58,356 nt of DNA from Pseudorhodoferax aquiterrae. GTDB taxonomy: Bacteria > Pseudomonadota > Gammaproteobacteria > Burkholderiales > Burkholderiaceae_C. Positions within the stretch are counted from its first letter, which is position 1. The number at the start of each line of letters is the position of its first letter. The DNA lies in contig NZ_BMYK01000033.1 of the NCBI RefSeq assembly GCF_014652235.1, forward strand, positions 1-58,356. The letters are read 5' to 3'. The position numbers and the translations under genes were made by a program. Positions 10,569 through 21,025 of the stretch are shown piece after piece. A model generated the notes under the pieces. That model ran no database searches. It was not told the origin of the DNA and worked only from the letters and a program-made list of their open reading frames with translations.

Positions 10569-12251
10569 ATGACTTCCCTTTGGCTGCCTCTATGGGCGTG
10601 CCTGCTCGCCGTTGGCTGGCTGCTGCCCAATCATTACTTGCCCTGGTCCGCATTCCATCTGGAAGCCTGGTCTGCCGTGGCGATGCTGGTCGGGTCGGCT
10701 GCCCTCACATTTCGGGTCCGGCGCCGGTTCAGCTGGCATCCGATTGACTGGATGTTGGTGGCGCTGGTCTTGGTTCCCCCATTGCAATATGCCTTCGGCC
10801 TGGTGACGTTTCTGGGCCAGATGGTCGTCGTGACCAGCTACCTGTTCGGACTGTGCCTGGCTGTGCTGGTTGGCCGGCGCTGGGAAGAGATGTATTCCCG
10901 TCAGGCAGCCAATGGTCTGTTCCTCGCAATTGCCCTTGCGAGCCTGGTTTCCGTCAACCTGCAGCTGAGAACATGGTTGGGCCTGATGCAAACCGGCATG
11001 TTCGACATCTGGTCCATGGGGCTCAGCGGCTCGCGCCCTTACGCGAACATCGGGCAGCCCAATCAATTGGCAACGCTGTTGCTCTGGGGTGTCCTGGCCA
11101 GTGCTTGGGCCTTTCAATCTCGCCTGGTCGGTGCACTGGCCTCCACGACCATGGCGGGTTTCTTCCTGCTTGGCGTTGCGTTGACGCAGTCCCGGACGGC
11201 CTGGATCGGCCTGGTGCTTTTGCTGGCATCGACTTGGGCCTGGCGCGCCTATTGGCGATCACGGGCACTGCCGTGGGTGGCCAGCAGTCTGTTTCTGTAC
11301 TTCTGGGTCTGCTACTTCGCTCAGCACTTCCTGGCACTGTGGCTGGACTTGAGAGATGACGATGGCCAATTGCGGGGCGCGATTGGCGGTGACCTGAGAT
11401 TCCCGGCTTGGCGAATGCTGGCGGCCGCGGCCGCGGAGCGCCCCTGGTTCGGCTATGGCTGGGCAGAAATTGGTCAGGCGCACTGGGCGGTCGCAGACAG
11501 ATTTCCCACGCTGTTCCCCGTGTTTGGGTATTCCCACAACATAGCGCTCGACCTGATGCTCTGGCTGGGTATTCCGCTCGGCCTTGGGGTGTTCGCTGTT
11601 CTAGTCATCTGGTATTTCAAACGGCTCTGGGCGGTGAACAATGCTTTCGATGCCTTGCTGGTCATGCTCCTAGGTGTGGTGGGCGTCCACGCCATGCTCG
11701 AGTTCCCACTGCACTATGCTTACTTTCTGCTGCCGGTCGGCCTCGTGGTCGGTGTTTTGACGCGGCAGGCCCTAGGCCTGCGTGGCTGGAGCCTTCCCGG
11801 TTGGACGCTGGCCGTGGGCTGGTGTGTCGGGGCGGTCCTGACGGTTGGCATCGTTCGCGACTATTTCAAAGTGGAAGACAGCCATCGGGCAGCGCGCTAC
11901 GAAGCTGCGCGTATCGGTACATTGCCAATCGGCGATCCGCCGGAAGTGCTGCTTCTTACGCAACTGCGGGACAACATCAATTTCATGCGCTACGACGTCC
12001 GTGCAGGAATGACGCAGTCCGATCTGGATGCATTGGCATCTGTCGCAACGGCTTATCCCGGCCCTGGAAGGGCGTACAAGGTTGCGAGGGCGCTGGCACT
12101 CAATGGCCACCCTAAAGAAGCCGGGGCCTGGTTGCAGAAGATCTGCAAGATCACGGACCCGGATCAGTGCGCGTTGATCCAACGCGTCTGGTCGAAAGAC
12201 TCCGAGGAAAACGTGTCCATTGCTGCAGTTCCGTGGCCGGCACTGAATTGA
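10569..12251 (+). CDS. PglL/TfpW-type O-oligosaccharyltransferase, copy 1
   Basis: A 560-residue polytopic membrane protein of the Wzy_C/PglL family, which transfers lipid-linked glycans to proteins in the periplasm, typically pilin. About 11-12 hydrophobic helices are visible. The first periplasmic motif RPYANIGQPNQLATLL is at about 156-171. The large loop with RPWFGYGWAEIG is followed by YSHNIALDLMLWLGIP, with His323 in the position of the essential PglL histidine. A soluble C-terminal stretch of about 120 residues has two cysteines. The gene starts 45 bp after the pilin terminator, with weak GAAGG ahead of the ATG. Base composition is lower in GC than most of the window. Being next to pilA makes pilin the likely acceptor. 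Confidence 0.88.
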   Translation: MTSLWLPLWACLLAVGWLLPNHYLPWSAFHLEAWSAVAMLVGSAALTFRVRRRFSWHPIDWMLVALVLVPPLQYAFGLVTFLGQMVVVTSYLFGLCLAVLVGRRWEEMYSRQAANGLFLAIALASLVSVNLQLRTWLGLMQTGMFDIWSMGLSGSRPYANIGQPNQLATLLLWGVLASAWAFQSRLVGALASTTMAGFFLLGVALTQSRTAWIGLVLLLASTWAWRAYWRSRALPWVASSLFLYFWVCYFAQHFLALWLDLRDDDGQLRGAIGGDLRFPAWRMLAAAAAERPWFGYGWAEIGQAHWAVADRFPTLFPVFGYSHNIALDLMLWLGIPLGLGVFAVLVIWYFKRLWAVNNAFDALLVMLLGVVGVHAMLEFPLHYAYFLLPVGLVVGVLTRQALGLRGWSLPGWTLAVGWCVGAVLTVGIVRDYFKVEDSHRAARYEAARIGTLPIGDPPEVLLLTQLRDNINFMRYDVRAGMTQSDLDALASVATAYPGPGRAYKVARALALNGHPKEAGAWLQKICKITDPDQCALIQRVWSKDSEENVSIAAVPWPALN

Positions 12252-13924
12252 AAGGTGCAGCGTACCAGACCGGTGTCGTCAGCCTGCTCTGCACACTGCC
12301 CTGGCTCAACCCGTTCGCTTTCGGGCCTGTCGCGTCAGTCCCTCCCTGGCTCTCCAGTGCGTTTGCAGCAGCTTTGGCTGCGCTGGCATCGTTGCTGCTG
12401 GCAAAGCCCTGCCCAAGATCTCAGGGACCATGGTGGTGTTTGGGGGGCGCCGCCGCACTCCTAGTCCTGGCCGTGTTCCCACGTGCCGCCACGTTGCAGC
12501 CCTACGAGGCCTTCGCCCTGGCCGGCGCATTCGGCCTCATCGGCCTGGCCACGGCGTTTGCCCGGCAGTGTCCTCTTTCGACTGCTCCCGGTGGCTTGCC
12601 CTGGCTTCGGTGGTGCATGCTGGTCCCCTGGATCGCTGCCGGTCTCGTCAGCAGCGCTTTCGCTCTGCTGCAGTACTTCGATCTGGCAGGCCTGTTTGCC
12701 CCCTGGATCAATTCGGCTCCGATGGGCGAAGCCTTTGCCAACCTGCGCCAGCGCAATCAGTTCGCCTCGCTGACCAGCATTGCGCTGGCTGTCTTGCTCG
12801 CGGTCTGGGTGCTGGCGCCGCACCGTCGCGTGCACGGTCAGCGTGTCTGGTTGGCCATTGCAATGGCTTTGTTGGTGATCGCCAATGCAGCCTCTTCCTC
12901 GCGTACTGGCCTGATGCAACTGCTGGTGCTGTCCGTCGTCGCGTTGGTCTGGCGGCGCGACGGGCGCACCTTTGCCTGGCTCGGCGCCATGTTGGCCTGC
13001 TACGCCATCGCCACTCTCGTTCTCCCCTGGCTCGCAGGCCTCGACCCCGCCACCCACGGCATGTTCTCCCGCCTGCGCGAAGGCGACACCCTGTGTGCCA
13101 GCCGCCTCACGCTGTGGCGCAACGTGCTGCATCTGATCGCGCAGAAGCCCTGGCTGGGCTGGGGCTGGGGCGAACTGGACTACGCCCACTACATCACGCT
13201 CTACGACGGTCCGCGCTTTTGCGACATCCTCGACAACGCCCACAACCTGCCGCTGCACCTGGCCGTGGAACTGGGCATTCCCGCGGCCGTCCTGGTCTGC
13301 GGCGGCGTGCTGGTCTGGATCCTGCGCGCCCGGCCCTGGCGCGAGACCGACGCCGCGCGGCGCGCGGCCTGGATGGTGCTGGCCGTGATCGGCGTGCACA
13401 GCCTGCTCGAGTACCCGCTCTGGTACGGCCCGTTCCAGCTCGCGCTGGGGCTGTGCCTGGGCCTGCTCTGGCGTGACGACCCGGCCGCACGGCCCGCCCC
13501 GGCCGCGGCGCGCCACCTGCCCACGGTGCTGGCCGTCGTCTCGCTGGCCCTGGTCGCCTACGCCGCCTGGGACTACCGGCGCATCAGCCAGGTCTACCTG
13601 CCACCGGACCAGCGGGCTCCCGCCTACCGCGACGACACGCTGGCCAAGGCGCAGCAGAGCTGGCTCTACCAGCGGCAGGTGAAGTTCGCGGCGCTCAGCG
13701 TGGCGGAGGTGACGCCGGACAACGCCGTGTCCATGCACGCGCTGGCGACCGAGCTGCTGCACTTCTCGCCCGAGCCGCGCGTCATCGAGAAGCTGCTCGC
13801 CAGCGCGCAACTGCTGGGCCTCGAGACCGAGGTCGCGTTCCACAAGCCGCGCTTCGCGGCAGCCTTCCCGAAAGACTACGCGCGCTGGCTCGCCGCTCAG
13901 CCCGACGATCCGCCCGCCAGGTAG
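12233..13924 (+). CDS. PglL/TfpW-type O-oligosaccharyltransferase, copy 2
   Basis: A second, divergent ligase of about 563 residues. It shares the architecture of its neighbour: an N-terminal helix with LPWLNPF, the [10 protein letters not shown] motif at about 171-180, [14 protein letters not shown], and [17 protein letters not shown] at about 334-350 with the conserved histidine. The start is uncertain. GTG 12233 places a short tail before helix 1 and overlaps copy 1 by 19 nt; TTG 12248 is an alternative, and a GTG at 12167 would give an unlikely long overlap. The 5' two fifths resemble copy 1 in composition (about 55% GC in one line counted) while the 3' part is near 68%, giving a seam around 13000. 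The gene converges with moaC and overlaps it by 28 bp. Confidence 0.87.
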   Translation: MAGTELKGAAYQTGVVSLLCTLPWLNPFAFGPVASVPPWLSSAFAAALAALASLLLAKPCPRSQGPWWCLGGAAALLVLAVFPRAATLQPYEAFALAGAFGLIGLATAFARQCPLSTAPGGLPWLRWCMLVPWIAAGLVSSAFALLQYFDLAGLFAPWINSAPMGEAFANLRQRNQFASLTSIALAVLLAVWVLAPHRRVHGQRVWLAIAMALLVIANAASSSRTGLMQLLVLSVVALVWRRDGRTFAWLGAMLACYAIATLVLPWLAGLDPATHGMFSRLREGDTLCASRLTLWRNVLHLIAQKPWLGWGWGELDYAHYITLYDGPRFCDILDNAHNLPLHLAVELGIPAAVLVCGGVLVWILRARPWRETDAARRAAWMVLAVIGVHSLLEYPLWYGPFQLALGLCLGLLWRDDPAARPAPAAARHLPTVLAVVSLALVAYAAWDYRRISQVYLPPDQRAPAYRDDTLAKAQQSWLYQRQVKFAALSVAEVTPDNAVSMHALATELLHFSPEPRVIEKLLASAQLLGLETEVAFHKPRFAAAFPKDYARWLAAQPDDPPAR

Positions 13925-14394
13925 TCCCCCGATTTCCCGCCGCGCTTCTCCAGCAGCCGCACGTCCGTCATGACCATGCCGCGGTCGGCCGCCTTGCACA
14001 TGTCGTAGATGGTCAGCAGCCCCACCTGCACGGCGGTCAGCGCTTCCATCTCCACGCCCGTGGGGCCGATGGTTTCGGCCGTCACGGTGCAATCGACCCA
14101 GGCCGCGCTCTCGTCCTCGCCGGGCAGCGCGAACTCCACGGCCACGCGCGTCAGCGCCAGCGGGTGGCACAGCGGGATCAGCTCGCTGGTCTTCTTGGCC
14201 GCCTGGATCGCGGCGATGCGCGCGATGCCCAGCACGTCGCCCTTCGTGGCGTTGCCCTGGCGGATCAGAGCCAGCGTGGCGGGCTGCATGGCGATGCGGC
14301 CGGTGGCCACCGCCACGCGACGCGTGGCGGGCTTGTCGGCCACGTCCACCATGTGGGCCTGGCCGTGGGTGTCGAAATGTGTCAGCGTGCTCAT
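13897..14394 (-). CDS. moaC: Cyclic pyranopterin monophosphate synthase MoaC
   Basis: A 165-residue cytosolic enzyme that completes cyclic pyranopterin monophosphate formation in molybdenum cofactor synthesis, after MoaA. Conserved blocks are [45 protein letters not shown] in part, and [23 protein letters not shown] in part. The active-site histidine lies in [15 protein letters not shown] closes the protein as in other family members. The length is standard. No other moa gene is visible nearby. Its 3' end overlaps the second PglL gene by 28 bp in convergent orientation. Confidence 0.96.
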   Translation of the reverse strand: MSTLTHFDTHGQAHMVDVADKPATRRVAVATGRIAMQPATLALIRQGNATKGDVLGIARIAAIQAAKKTSELIPLCHPLALTRVAVEFALPGEDESAAWVDCTVTAETIGPTGVEMEALTAVQVGLLTIYDMCKAADRGMVMTDVRLLEKRGGKSGDYLAGGSSG

Positions 14395-14463
14395 GGGGGG
14401 AAAAGGGCAGAGGCGGCGCGCCGGTGGACTGAACCCGGCGCCGGATCGCGCATCATAGAGGGC

Positions 14464-15993
14464 ATGGTTTCCACATTCCTGCGCGGTGCGCAGCGCCTGG
14501 TGTGCCTGGCACTGGCCTGCTCCATGACCCTGTCCACGGCCCAGGGCCTGCCCAGTCTGGGCGACGGCAGTTCGATGACCACGGCGGCCGAACGCAAGCT
14601 CGGCGAGCGCATCGCGCGCGAGCTCTACCGCGATCCGGACTACATCGACGACGCCGTGCTCGAAGACTATGTGCAGAGCATCTGGCAGCCGCTGCTGGCG
14701 GCCGCCCGGCAGCGCGGCGAGCTGACGTCCGAGCTCGACGAACGCTACGCCTGGGAGATCCTCATGGGCCGCGACCGCACGATCAACGCGTTCGCGTTGC
14801 CGGGCGGCTACCTGGGCCTGCATCTGGGCTTGATCGGCGTCGTTGCGTCGCGCGACGAGCTGGCCTCGGTCCTCGCGCACGAGCTGAGCCACGTCACGCA
14901 GCGCCACATCTCGCGGCTGATGGACCAGTCCTCGCGCGTTACGCCCCTGGCCATCGGCGCCATGATCCTGGGTGCGCTGGCCGTCAGCAGGAGCCCGGAC
15001 GCGGCCGGCGCCGTGATCATGGGCGCCCAGGGCGCCGCGGTGCAGAGCCAGCTGAACTTCTCGCGCGACATGGAGCGCGAGGCCGACCGCATCGGCTACG
15101 GCGTGGCCACGCAGGCCGGCTTCGACCCGGCCGGCTTCGTCAGCATGTTCGACAAGCTGCAGCAGGCCAGCAAGCTCAACGACAACGGTTCCTTCCCCTA
15201 TCTGCGCAGCCACCCGCTGACCACCGAGCGCATGGCCGACATGCAGGCGCGCCAGGCCTTGCTCGAGCGCCGGCCCGCGGCGGCCCAGCCCGATCTCGTG
15301 CACGCCATGATGGCGGCACGCGCGCGTGTGCTCTCCAACCCCGGCCCGGACCGGCTGCGCTCCTGGGTCGGCGAAGCCGGTGCGCTGGGCGAGGTGCCCG
15401 CGGCGCAGGCCGTGCCGGTGCTGTACGCAGGCGCGCTCTCGGCCAGCCGCTTGCGCGACGATGCGGCGGCGCGCAGCCTGGTCGTGCGTCTGCGCGCGGC
15501 GGTGCAGTCCGATCCCAAGGCCCTGCGCCAGGTGGCGCTGCTGGATGCCGAACTGCGCGCCGTGGCCGGCGATGGCAGCGGCGCGCTGGCGGCGCTGGCC
15601 GCCATCCCCGCGGAACTGGTGGGCCGGCCCGAGATGCTGCTGGCCGCGCCGCTGCAGATCCGCAGCGGCCATGCGGCCGAGGTGGCGCAGCGGCTGCAGG
15701 CGCGCGTGGCGCTGGACCCGCGCGATGCCGCTGCCTGGCAGCAGCTGGCCAATGCCTACGAACAACAGGGGCAGACGCTGCGCGCCATCCGCGCCGAGGC
15801 CGAACTGCAGGTCGCGCGGCTCGACTACGCCGGCGCGCTGGACCGCCTCAAGGCTGCGCAGAACTACGCACGCGGCCCGCGCCAGGGCAATGCGCCCGGC
15901 GACCACATCGAGGCCTCGATCATCGACGTGCGCGCACGCGCGATCGAAGCCATCGTCAAGGAGCAGGAGAAGGAGCGCCAGGCCGAGCGTTGA
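14464..15993 (+). CDS. bepA: M48 metalloprotease with TPRs, BepA-like
   Basis: A 509-residue periplasmic zinc protease similar to BepA (YfgC), which helps LptD and BAM assembly and degrades misfolded outer-membrane proteins. A signal peptide (residues 1-27, ending near STAQG) is followed by the M48 domain with HELSH at 139-143 and a third ligand, Glu204, in [16 protein letters not shown] precedes the active site as usual. The C-terminal half (from about 300) is alpha-helical with TPR-like units. ATG 14464 is chosen because the signal peptide begins there; longer starts lack one. It is divergent from moaC, and a CATCAT box lies 7 nt before the ATG. Confidence 0.93.
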   Translation: MVSTFLRGAQRLVCLALACSMTLSTAQGLPSLGDGSSMTTAAERKLGERIARELYRDPDYIDDAVLEDYVQSIWQPLLAAARQRGELTSELDERYAWEILMGRDRTINAFALPGGYLGLHLGLIGVVASRDELASVLAHELSHVTQRHISRLMDQSSRVTPLAIGAMILGALAVSRSPDAAGAVIMGAQGAAVQSQLNFSRDMEREADRIGYGVATQAGFDPAGFVSMFDKLQQASKLNDNGSFPYLRSHPLTTERMADMQARQALLERRPAAAQPDLVHAMMAARARVLSNPGPDRLRSWVGEAGALGEVPAAQAVPVLYAGALSASRLRDDAAARSLVVRLRAAVQSDPKALRQVALLDAELRAVAGDGSGALAALAAIPAELVGRPEMLLAAPLQIRSGHAAEVAQRLQARVALDPRDAAAWQQLANAYEQQGQTLRAIRAEAELQVARLDYAGALDRLKAAQNYARGPRQGNAPGDHIEASIIDVRARAIEAIVKEQEKERQAER

Positions 15994-16005
15994 GCCGGCC
16001 GGGCC

Positions 16006-16479
16006 TCACTCCGCCAGCACCAGCATCAGGCCGAACATGCCGGCCACGGCCCCCGGCAGCGACCAGGGGCGCTTTGGTTCCGCTGCGGCCGCCTGCGGCG
16101 GCGCGACGACAGGCGCCATGTCGTGGCCCAGCTTGGGCCGGCGCGCGTCCAGCAGGTGCTGTGTGCAGTGTTCGGTGGCCAGCTGGGTCTGCAGTTCCGT
16201 CAGCGGCCCCTTGGCCAGCACTTCGGTGATGCGGTCGCCGCGCTGGCGCAGCCAGGGCGACACCTCGTTGAACAGTTTCTCGGACCACTTGGCGCGCCAG
16301 TGCTCGCGTGCGCTGTGGCTCACCCATTTGCTGATGCGGTGGGTCATGCGCGGCGCGCAGGCCACCAGCACCCAGTGGACGGGTGGCAGCGGCGTGTCGG
16401 TCGCACCGGCGGCGAGCACGCTGGCCAGTTGCTGGCGGGCGTAAGCAGCATCGTCGATGTACACAATGACCGTTTCCAT
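16006..16479 (-). CDS. Conserved hypothetical with C-terminal membrane anchor
   Basis: A 157-residue protein of unknown function. The N-terminal part (about 1-60, METVIVYIDDAAYARQQL onward) resembles a short alpha/beta domain of universal-stress or response type. The middle is basic and helical, followed by a Pro/Ala linker and a hydrophobic C-terminal segment from about residue 140 that could be a tail anchor. It lies 78 bp downstream of the TerC-family gene on the same strand, so it may share the manganese-responsive transcript. It converges with bepA with a 12-bp gap. Confidence 0.75.
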   Translation of the reverse strand: METVIVYIDDAAYARQQLASVLAAGATDTPLPPVHWVLVACAPRMTHRISKWVSHSAREHWRAKWSEKLFNEVSPWLRQRGDRITEVLAKGPLTELQTQLATEHCTQHLLDARRPKLGHDMAPVVAPPQAAAAEPKRPWSLPGAVAGMFGLMLVLAE

Positions 16480-16557
16480 GGGGTCTCCAGTCCAGGTCGG
16501 CGGGTGGGGGGTGGGGCACCGGACTGCCGCCGCAATCCAGTGCCCGGGTCAGGCCGC

Positions 16558-17247
16558 TCAGGCCGCCTGCTGCCGGCCGACGTCGCGGCGCTCCTTGAGC
16601 CAGCCTGCGGCCAGCACGCCGACGATGACGGCGGCCGTCAGGCCCCAGCGGGCGGCCGGATTCTCGGAGAACGTCGTGCCCAGCACCGGCTCGTTGACGA
16701 TCATTTTGGCCGCGGTGAACGCCAGCACCGCAGCACCAACCTTGATGATCATGGGGAAACGCTCGACCAGCTTGAGCACCATGGTGCTGCCGAAGACGAC
16801 GATGGGCACGCTGATCAAGAGGCCGATGACCACCAGGTCCATGGCGCCGTGCGCGGCACCGGCCACGCCCAGCACGTTGTCCACGCCCATCAGCGCGTCG
16901 GCGATCATGATGGTCTTCATCGCGCCCCAGAAGGTGGTGGCCATGGGGCCATGGTCCTCTTCGCCGCCCTGGTTGTCCGCCAGCAGCTTGTAGGCGATCC
17001 AGACCAGGCCGAGGCCGCCGACCAGCATCAGGCCGGGGATCTTGAGCAACCAGACCACGCCCACCGTCATCACGGCGCGCACCGTGATAGCGCCGACCGT
17101 ACCCCAGATCACGGCCTTCTTCTGCAGGTGCGGCGGCAGGTTGCGGGCCGCCAGGGCGATGACGATGGCGTTGTCGCCGGCCAGGACCAGGTCGATGAGG
17201 ATGATGGCCAGCAATGCCGACCACCATGCGGTGGACATGAACTCCAT
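16558..17247 (-). CDS. TerC-family integral membrane protein, probable Mn2+ exporter
   Basis: A 229-residue inner-membrane protein with about seven helices (YjbE/TerC family). The acidic signature AGDNAIVIALAARNLP lies in helix 1 (GDN near 24-26), and MGVDNVLGVAG marks the second repeat. TerC proteins of this type export manganese, partly to metallate secreted enzymes. A GGAGAG ribosome-binding site 8 nt upstream supports ATG 17247; ATG 17238 is a possible alternative. The yybP-ykoY aptamer in the leader supports manganese as substrate and regulator. Confidence 0.93.
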   Translation of the reverse strand: MEFMSTAWWSALLAIILIDLVLAGDNAIVIALAARNLPPHLQKKAVIWGTVGAITVRAVMTVGVVWLLKIPGLMLVGGLGLVWIAYKLLADNQGGEEDHGPMATTFWGAMKTIMIADALMGVDNVLGVAGAAHGAMDLVVIGLLISVPIVVFGSTMVLKLVERFPMIIKVGAAVLAFTAAKMIVNEPVLGTTFSENPAARWGLTAAVIVGVLAAGWLKERRDVGRQQAA

Positions 17248-17361
17248 GAACAAAACTCTCCGTGTTGTAGATCAAGTACAACCAGAAACAGGCGAGCCTT
17301 GGCGGAGTGGTGGGGGATGCCACGCAAGCGCGCTTCGACCGCGCCCCTTCCAGGCGTGGAT

Positions 17362-17463
17362 CGAAGGTCTTGCTCGGCATGTCGTTGTCCGGTGTCTGCC
17401 CGACCTGCCGGAAGCGTGCGCTTCGTCATGACGGCGAGGTCGAATGGGAGCTACTCCCCTTCG
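17362..17463 (-). ncRNA. yybP-ykoY manganese riboswitch aptamer
   Basis: On the minus strand, CGAAGG opens P1, immediately followed by the conserved loop GGGGAGTAGC. About 90 nt later come GAGCAAGACC, the second conserved loop, and the closing CCTTCG of P1. The size (about 102 nt), both invariant loops and the closing stem fit the yybP-ykoY class, which binds Mn2+. It ends 114 nt before the TerC-family start, leaving space for an expression platform. TerC-family genes are established members of this regulon. Confidence 0.88.
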
Positions 17464-17585
17464 CGGCGCGGATTAGAGCACCGGCTGCAGCATTTGCTTG
17501 CAAGTCCCCGCGCCGCGCAAGGGGCTTGACGGGACGGCGCAAGGGCCACTACGCGCGCGACCGCTGCCCCCGGTGCCGGCGGCGC

Positions 17586-17591
17586 TATGAT
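17586..17591 (+). promoter_or_regulatory. -10 box (TATGAT) 10 nt before a start codon
   Basis: TATGAT overlaps the upstream alternative ATG at 17587, which argues that the real start is 17602. A start 6-7 nt downstream would give a leader of about 3-4 nt. Confidence 0.5.
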
Positions 17592-17601
17592 CCGCGCCCC
17601 T

Positions 17602-18036
17602 ATGGCCGGCATCCACATCACCGACATCGAAGCCGCCATCAACTTCTGGCGCGAGCGCACGCCCTCGCCCGATGGCATCACGCTGGGGCCGGAGCTGCGC
17701 GCCCTGGCCGAGGTCTATGCCTTGATGGTCTACTACCACGAGGACGAGGCCGACGAAGCCACCATGCCCGCGAAGGCCCGCCAGGCCTGGCTGGACTGGT
17801 ACGCCACCCAGCCCGACACGCCCTGCATCGCGATCTGCTCCACGAGCCAGGGCGACGACGACTGCAAGGGCTGCGGCCGCACCTTCGAGGAGGTGCAGCT
17901 GTGGCCCGAGATGACGCCGGCCGAGAAGCGCGCCACCTGGCGCCGCATCACGCTGCACGGCCAGGCCTGGCGCTTCAACCGCTATGCCGAGCGGGCGGCC
18001 GAGAACCAGGCCGCAGACCCGCCCGACCCGGCCTGA
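17602..18036 (+). CDS. DUF3717-DUF1289 fusion protein with four-cysteine centre
   Basis: A 144-residue cytosolic protein. Residues 1-68 (ITDIEAAINFWRERTPS onward) match DUF3717, and residues 70-125 match DUF1289. The latter has Cys75, Cys79, Cys88 and Cys91 in PCIAICST...DCKGCGRTFEE, suggesting a zinc or Fe-S site, followed by WPEMTPAEKRATWRRI. The start at 17602 is preferred because 17587 lies inside the -10 box. The biochemical role is unknown. It converges on yaeQ with no gap at all (stop 18036, next stop begins 18037). Confidence 0.85.
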   Translation: MAGIHITDIEAAINFWRERTPSPDGITLGPELRALAEVYALMVYYHEDEADEATMPAKARQAWLDWYATQPDTPCIAICSTSQGDDDCKGCGRTFEEVQLWPEMTPAEKRATWRRITLHGQAWRFNRYAERAAENQAADPPDPA

Positions 18037-18600
18037 TCAGGGCCGCCAGCGTTCGCAGTTCAGCTCGAGCGTCTGGCTGGCGTTGGACAGCAGCAGCTGG
18101 CCGTCCTGCACCGTGGCCTGCAGTTGCATGCTGCGCTCCGCCATCGCGGCCAGTGCCTGGCTCGTGGCCGTCGGAATGCGCCAGACCGTGAGCTTGTCCA
18201 GCCGCGTGAGCTTGCCGCGGATGCCCTGCCACCAGATCTCGGCCGGACTCTGGTAGGCGTAGACCGCTACCGCGTCGGACTTGCCGCAGGCCTTGGCCAA
18301 CGCGCGTTCCTCGGGCAGGCCGACCTCGATCCAGAGCCGGGTCTGGCCCGTGAAGTCGCGCAGGATCACGTCGGGGTCGTCGGGGTCGGACAGGCCGGCG
18401 CCAAAACCCAGGGTCCCGTCGCCGTTGCAGACCGTCTGCAGCGCGTGGGCGTTGAGCGCCAGCGCAGCCAGCCGCACCATCATGCGTTCGTCGGTCTCGC
18501 TCGGGTGGCGGGCCAGCGTGAAGGCGTGGTCGGCGTAGTAGTTGTGGTCGATGTCGGCGATCGACAGCGCGGCCTTGAAGACCGTGGACTTGAGGGCCAC
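18037..18600 (-). CDS. yaeQ: YaeQ family protein
   Basis: A 187-residue PD-(D/E)XK-like fold protein. Its N-terminus MALKSTVFKAALSIADIDH matches the family, so GTG 18598-18600 is taken as the start although no good ribosome-binding site is seen. LARHPSETDERMMVRLAALALNA and IEVGLPEERALAKACGKSD follow in the expected order. YaeQ suppresses rfaH haemolysin defects in E. coli, but its molecular role is unclear. It begins 3 bp after the purB stop and is probably co-transcribed with it. Confidence 0.92.
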   Translation of the reverse strand: MALKSTVFKAALSIADIDHNYYADHAFTLARHPSETDERMMVRLAALALNAHALQTVCNGDGTLGFGAGLSDPDDPDVILRDFTGQTRLWIEVGLPEERALAKACGKSDAVAVYAYQSPAEIWWQGIRGKLTRLDKLTVWRIPTATSQALAAMAERSMQLQATVQDGQLLLSNASQTLELNCERWRP

Positions 18601-18603
18601 GGT

Positions 18604-20699
<2,096 letters not shown>

Positions 20700-20720
20700 A
20701 GCGCAAGGTGCAGATCAGAA

Positions 20721-20740
20721 CAGGGCCCCGCGGGGCCCTG
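20721..20740 (+). terminator. Palindrome after the GST gene
   Basis: CAGGGCCCCG/CGGGGCCCTG is a perfect 20-bp palindrome 21 bp after the GST stop. It can form a hairpin with a tight loop, but only a weak T-rich tail follows, so termination is likely but not certain. Confidence 0.55.
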
Positions 20741-20763
20741 TCGTCATTGGCGGTGTATGAAAG

Positions 20764-20852
20764 GCTGCGAAGCGCCCCGGAGCGAACGAGGGGGAGGGAG
20801 GAGGAGGAGAACCACTCCGGGATTGCTTCCATCGAAAGGAAGGCTTCGCAGC
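20764..20852. other. Purine-rich nested stem-loop element
   Basis: A 10-bp perfect inverted repeat (20764-20773/20843-20852) encloses a 7-bp one (20776-20782/20815-20821). Its loop is a purine tract with repeated GGA/GAG units (about 20787-20811). A small CTTCC/GGAAG hairpin lies on the 3' side. The whole 20700-21025 interval contains no convincing ORF. The architecture resembles a structured RNA or a small mobile palindromic element; exposed GGA motifs are what CsrA/RsmA proteins bind. Function unknown. Confidence 0.4.
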
Positions 20853-21009
20853 GAAAAAGGGCGATGCCCTACAGGCACCGTACCCCATGGAGCACGGAGC
20901 GCGCGGGAAAGTTCCGGCAATGTTCCGCCCGGGCCGTAAAAAAATGTTCACGCATCGGTGCTTGCCCTGGGACCGGCGCGGAAAAAGGCCCCTCCAGGGC
21001 CCGCTTGCC

Positions 21010-21015
21010 TACAAT
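21010..21015 (+). promoter_or_regulatory. -10 box (TACAAT) 10 nt before the ferritin-like gene
   Basis: TACAAT ends 10 nt before the ATG at 21026, giving a predicted leader of 3-4 nt. No clear -35 is visible. Confidence 0.5.
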
Positions 21016-21025
21016 CCCCGCCTCA

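Noticed and set aside
14164-14463. N-terminal extension of the BepA-like protein
   Set aside because: It is antisense to moaC and would bury the signal peptide; ATG 14464 is the natural start.
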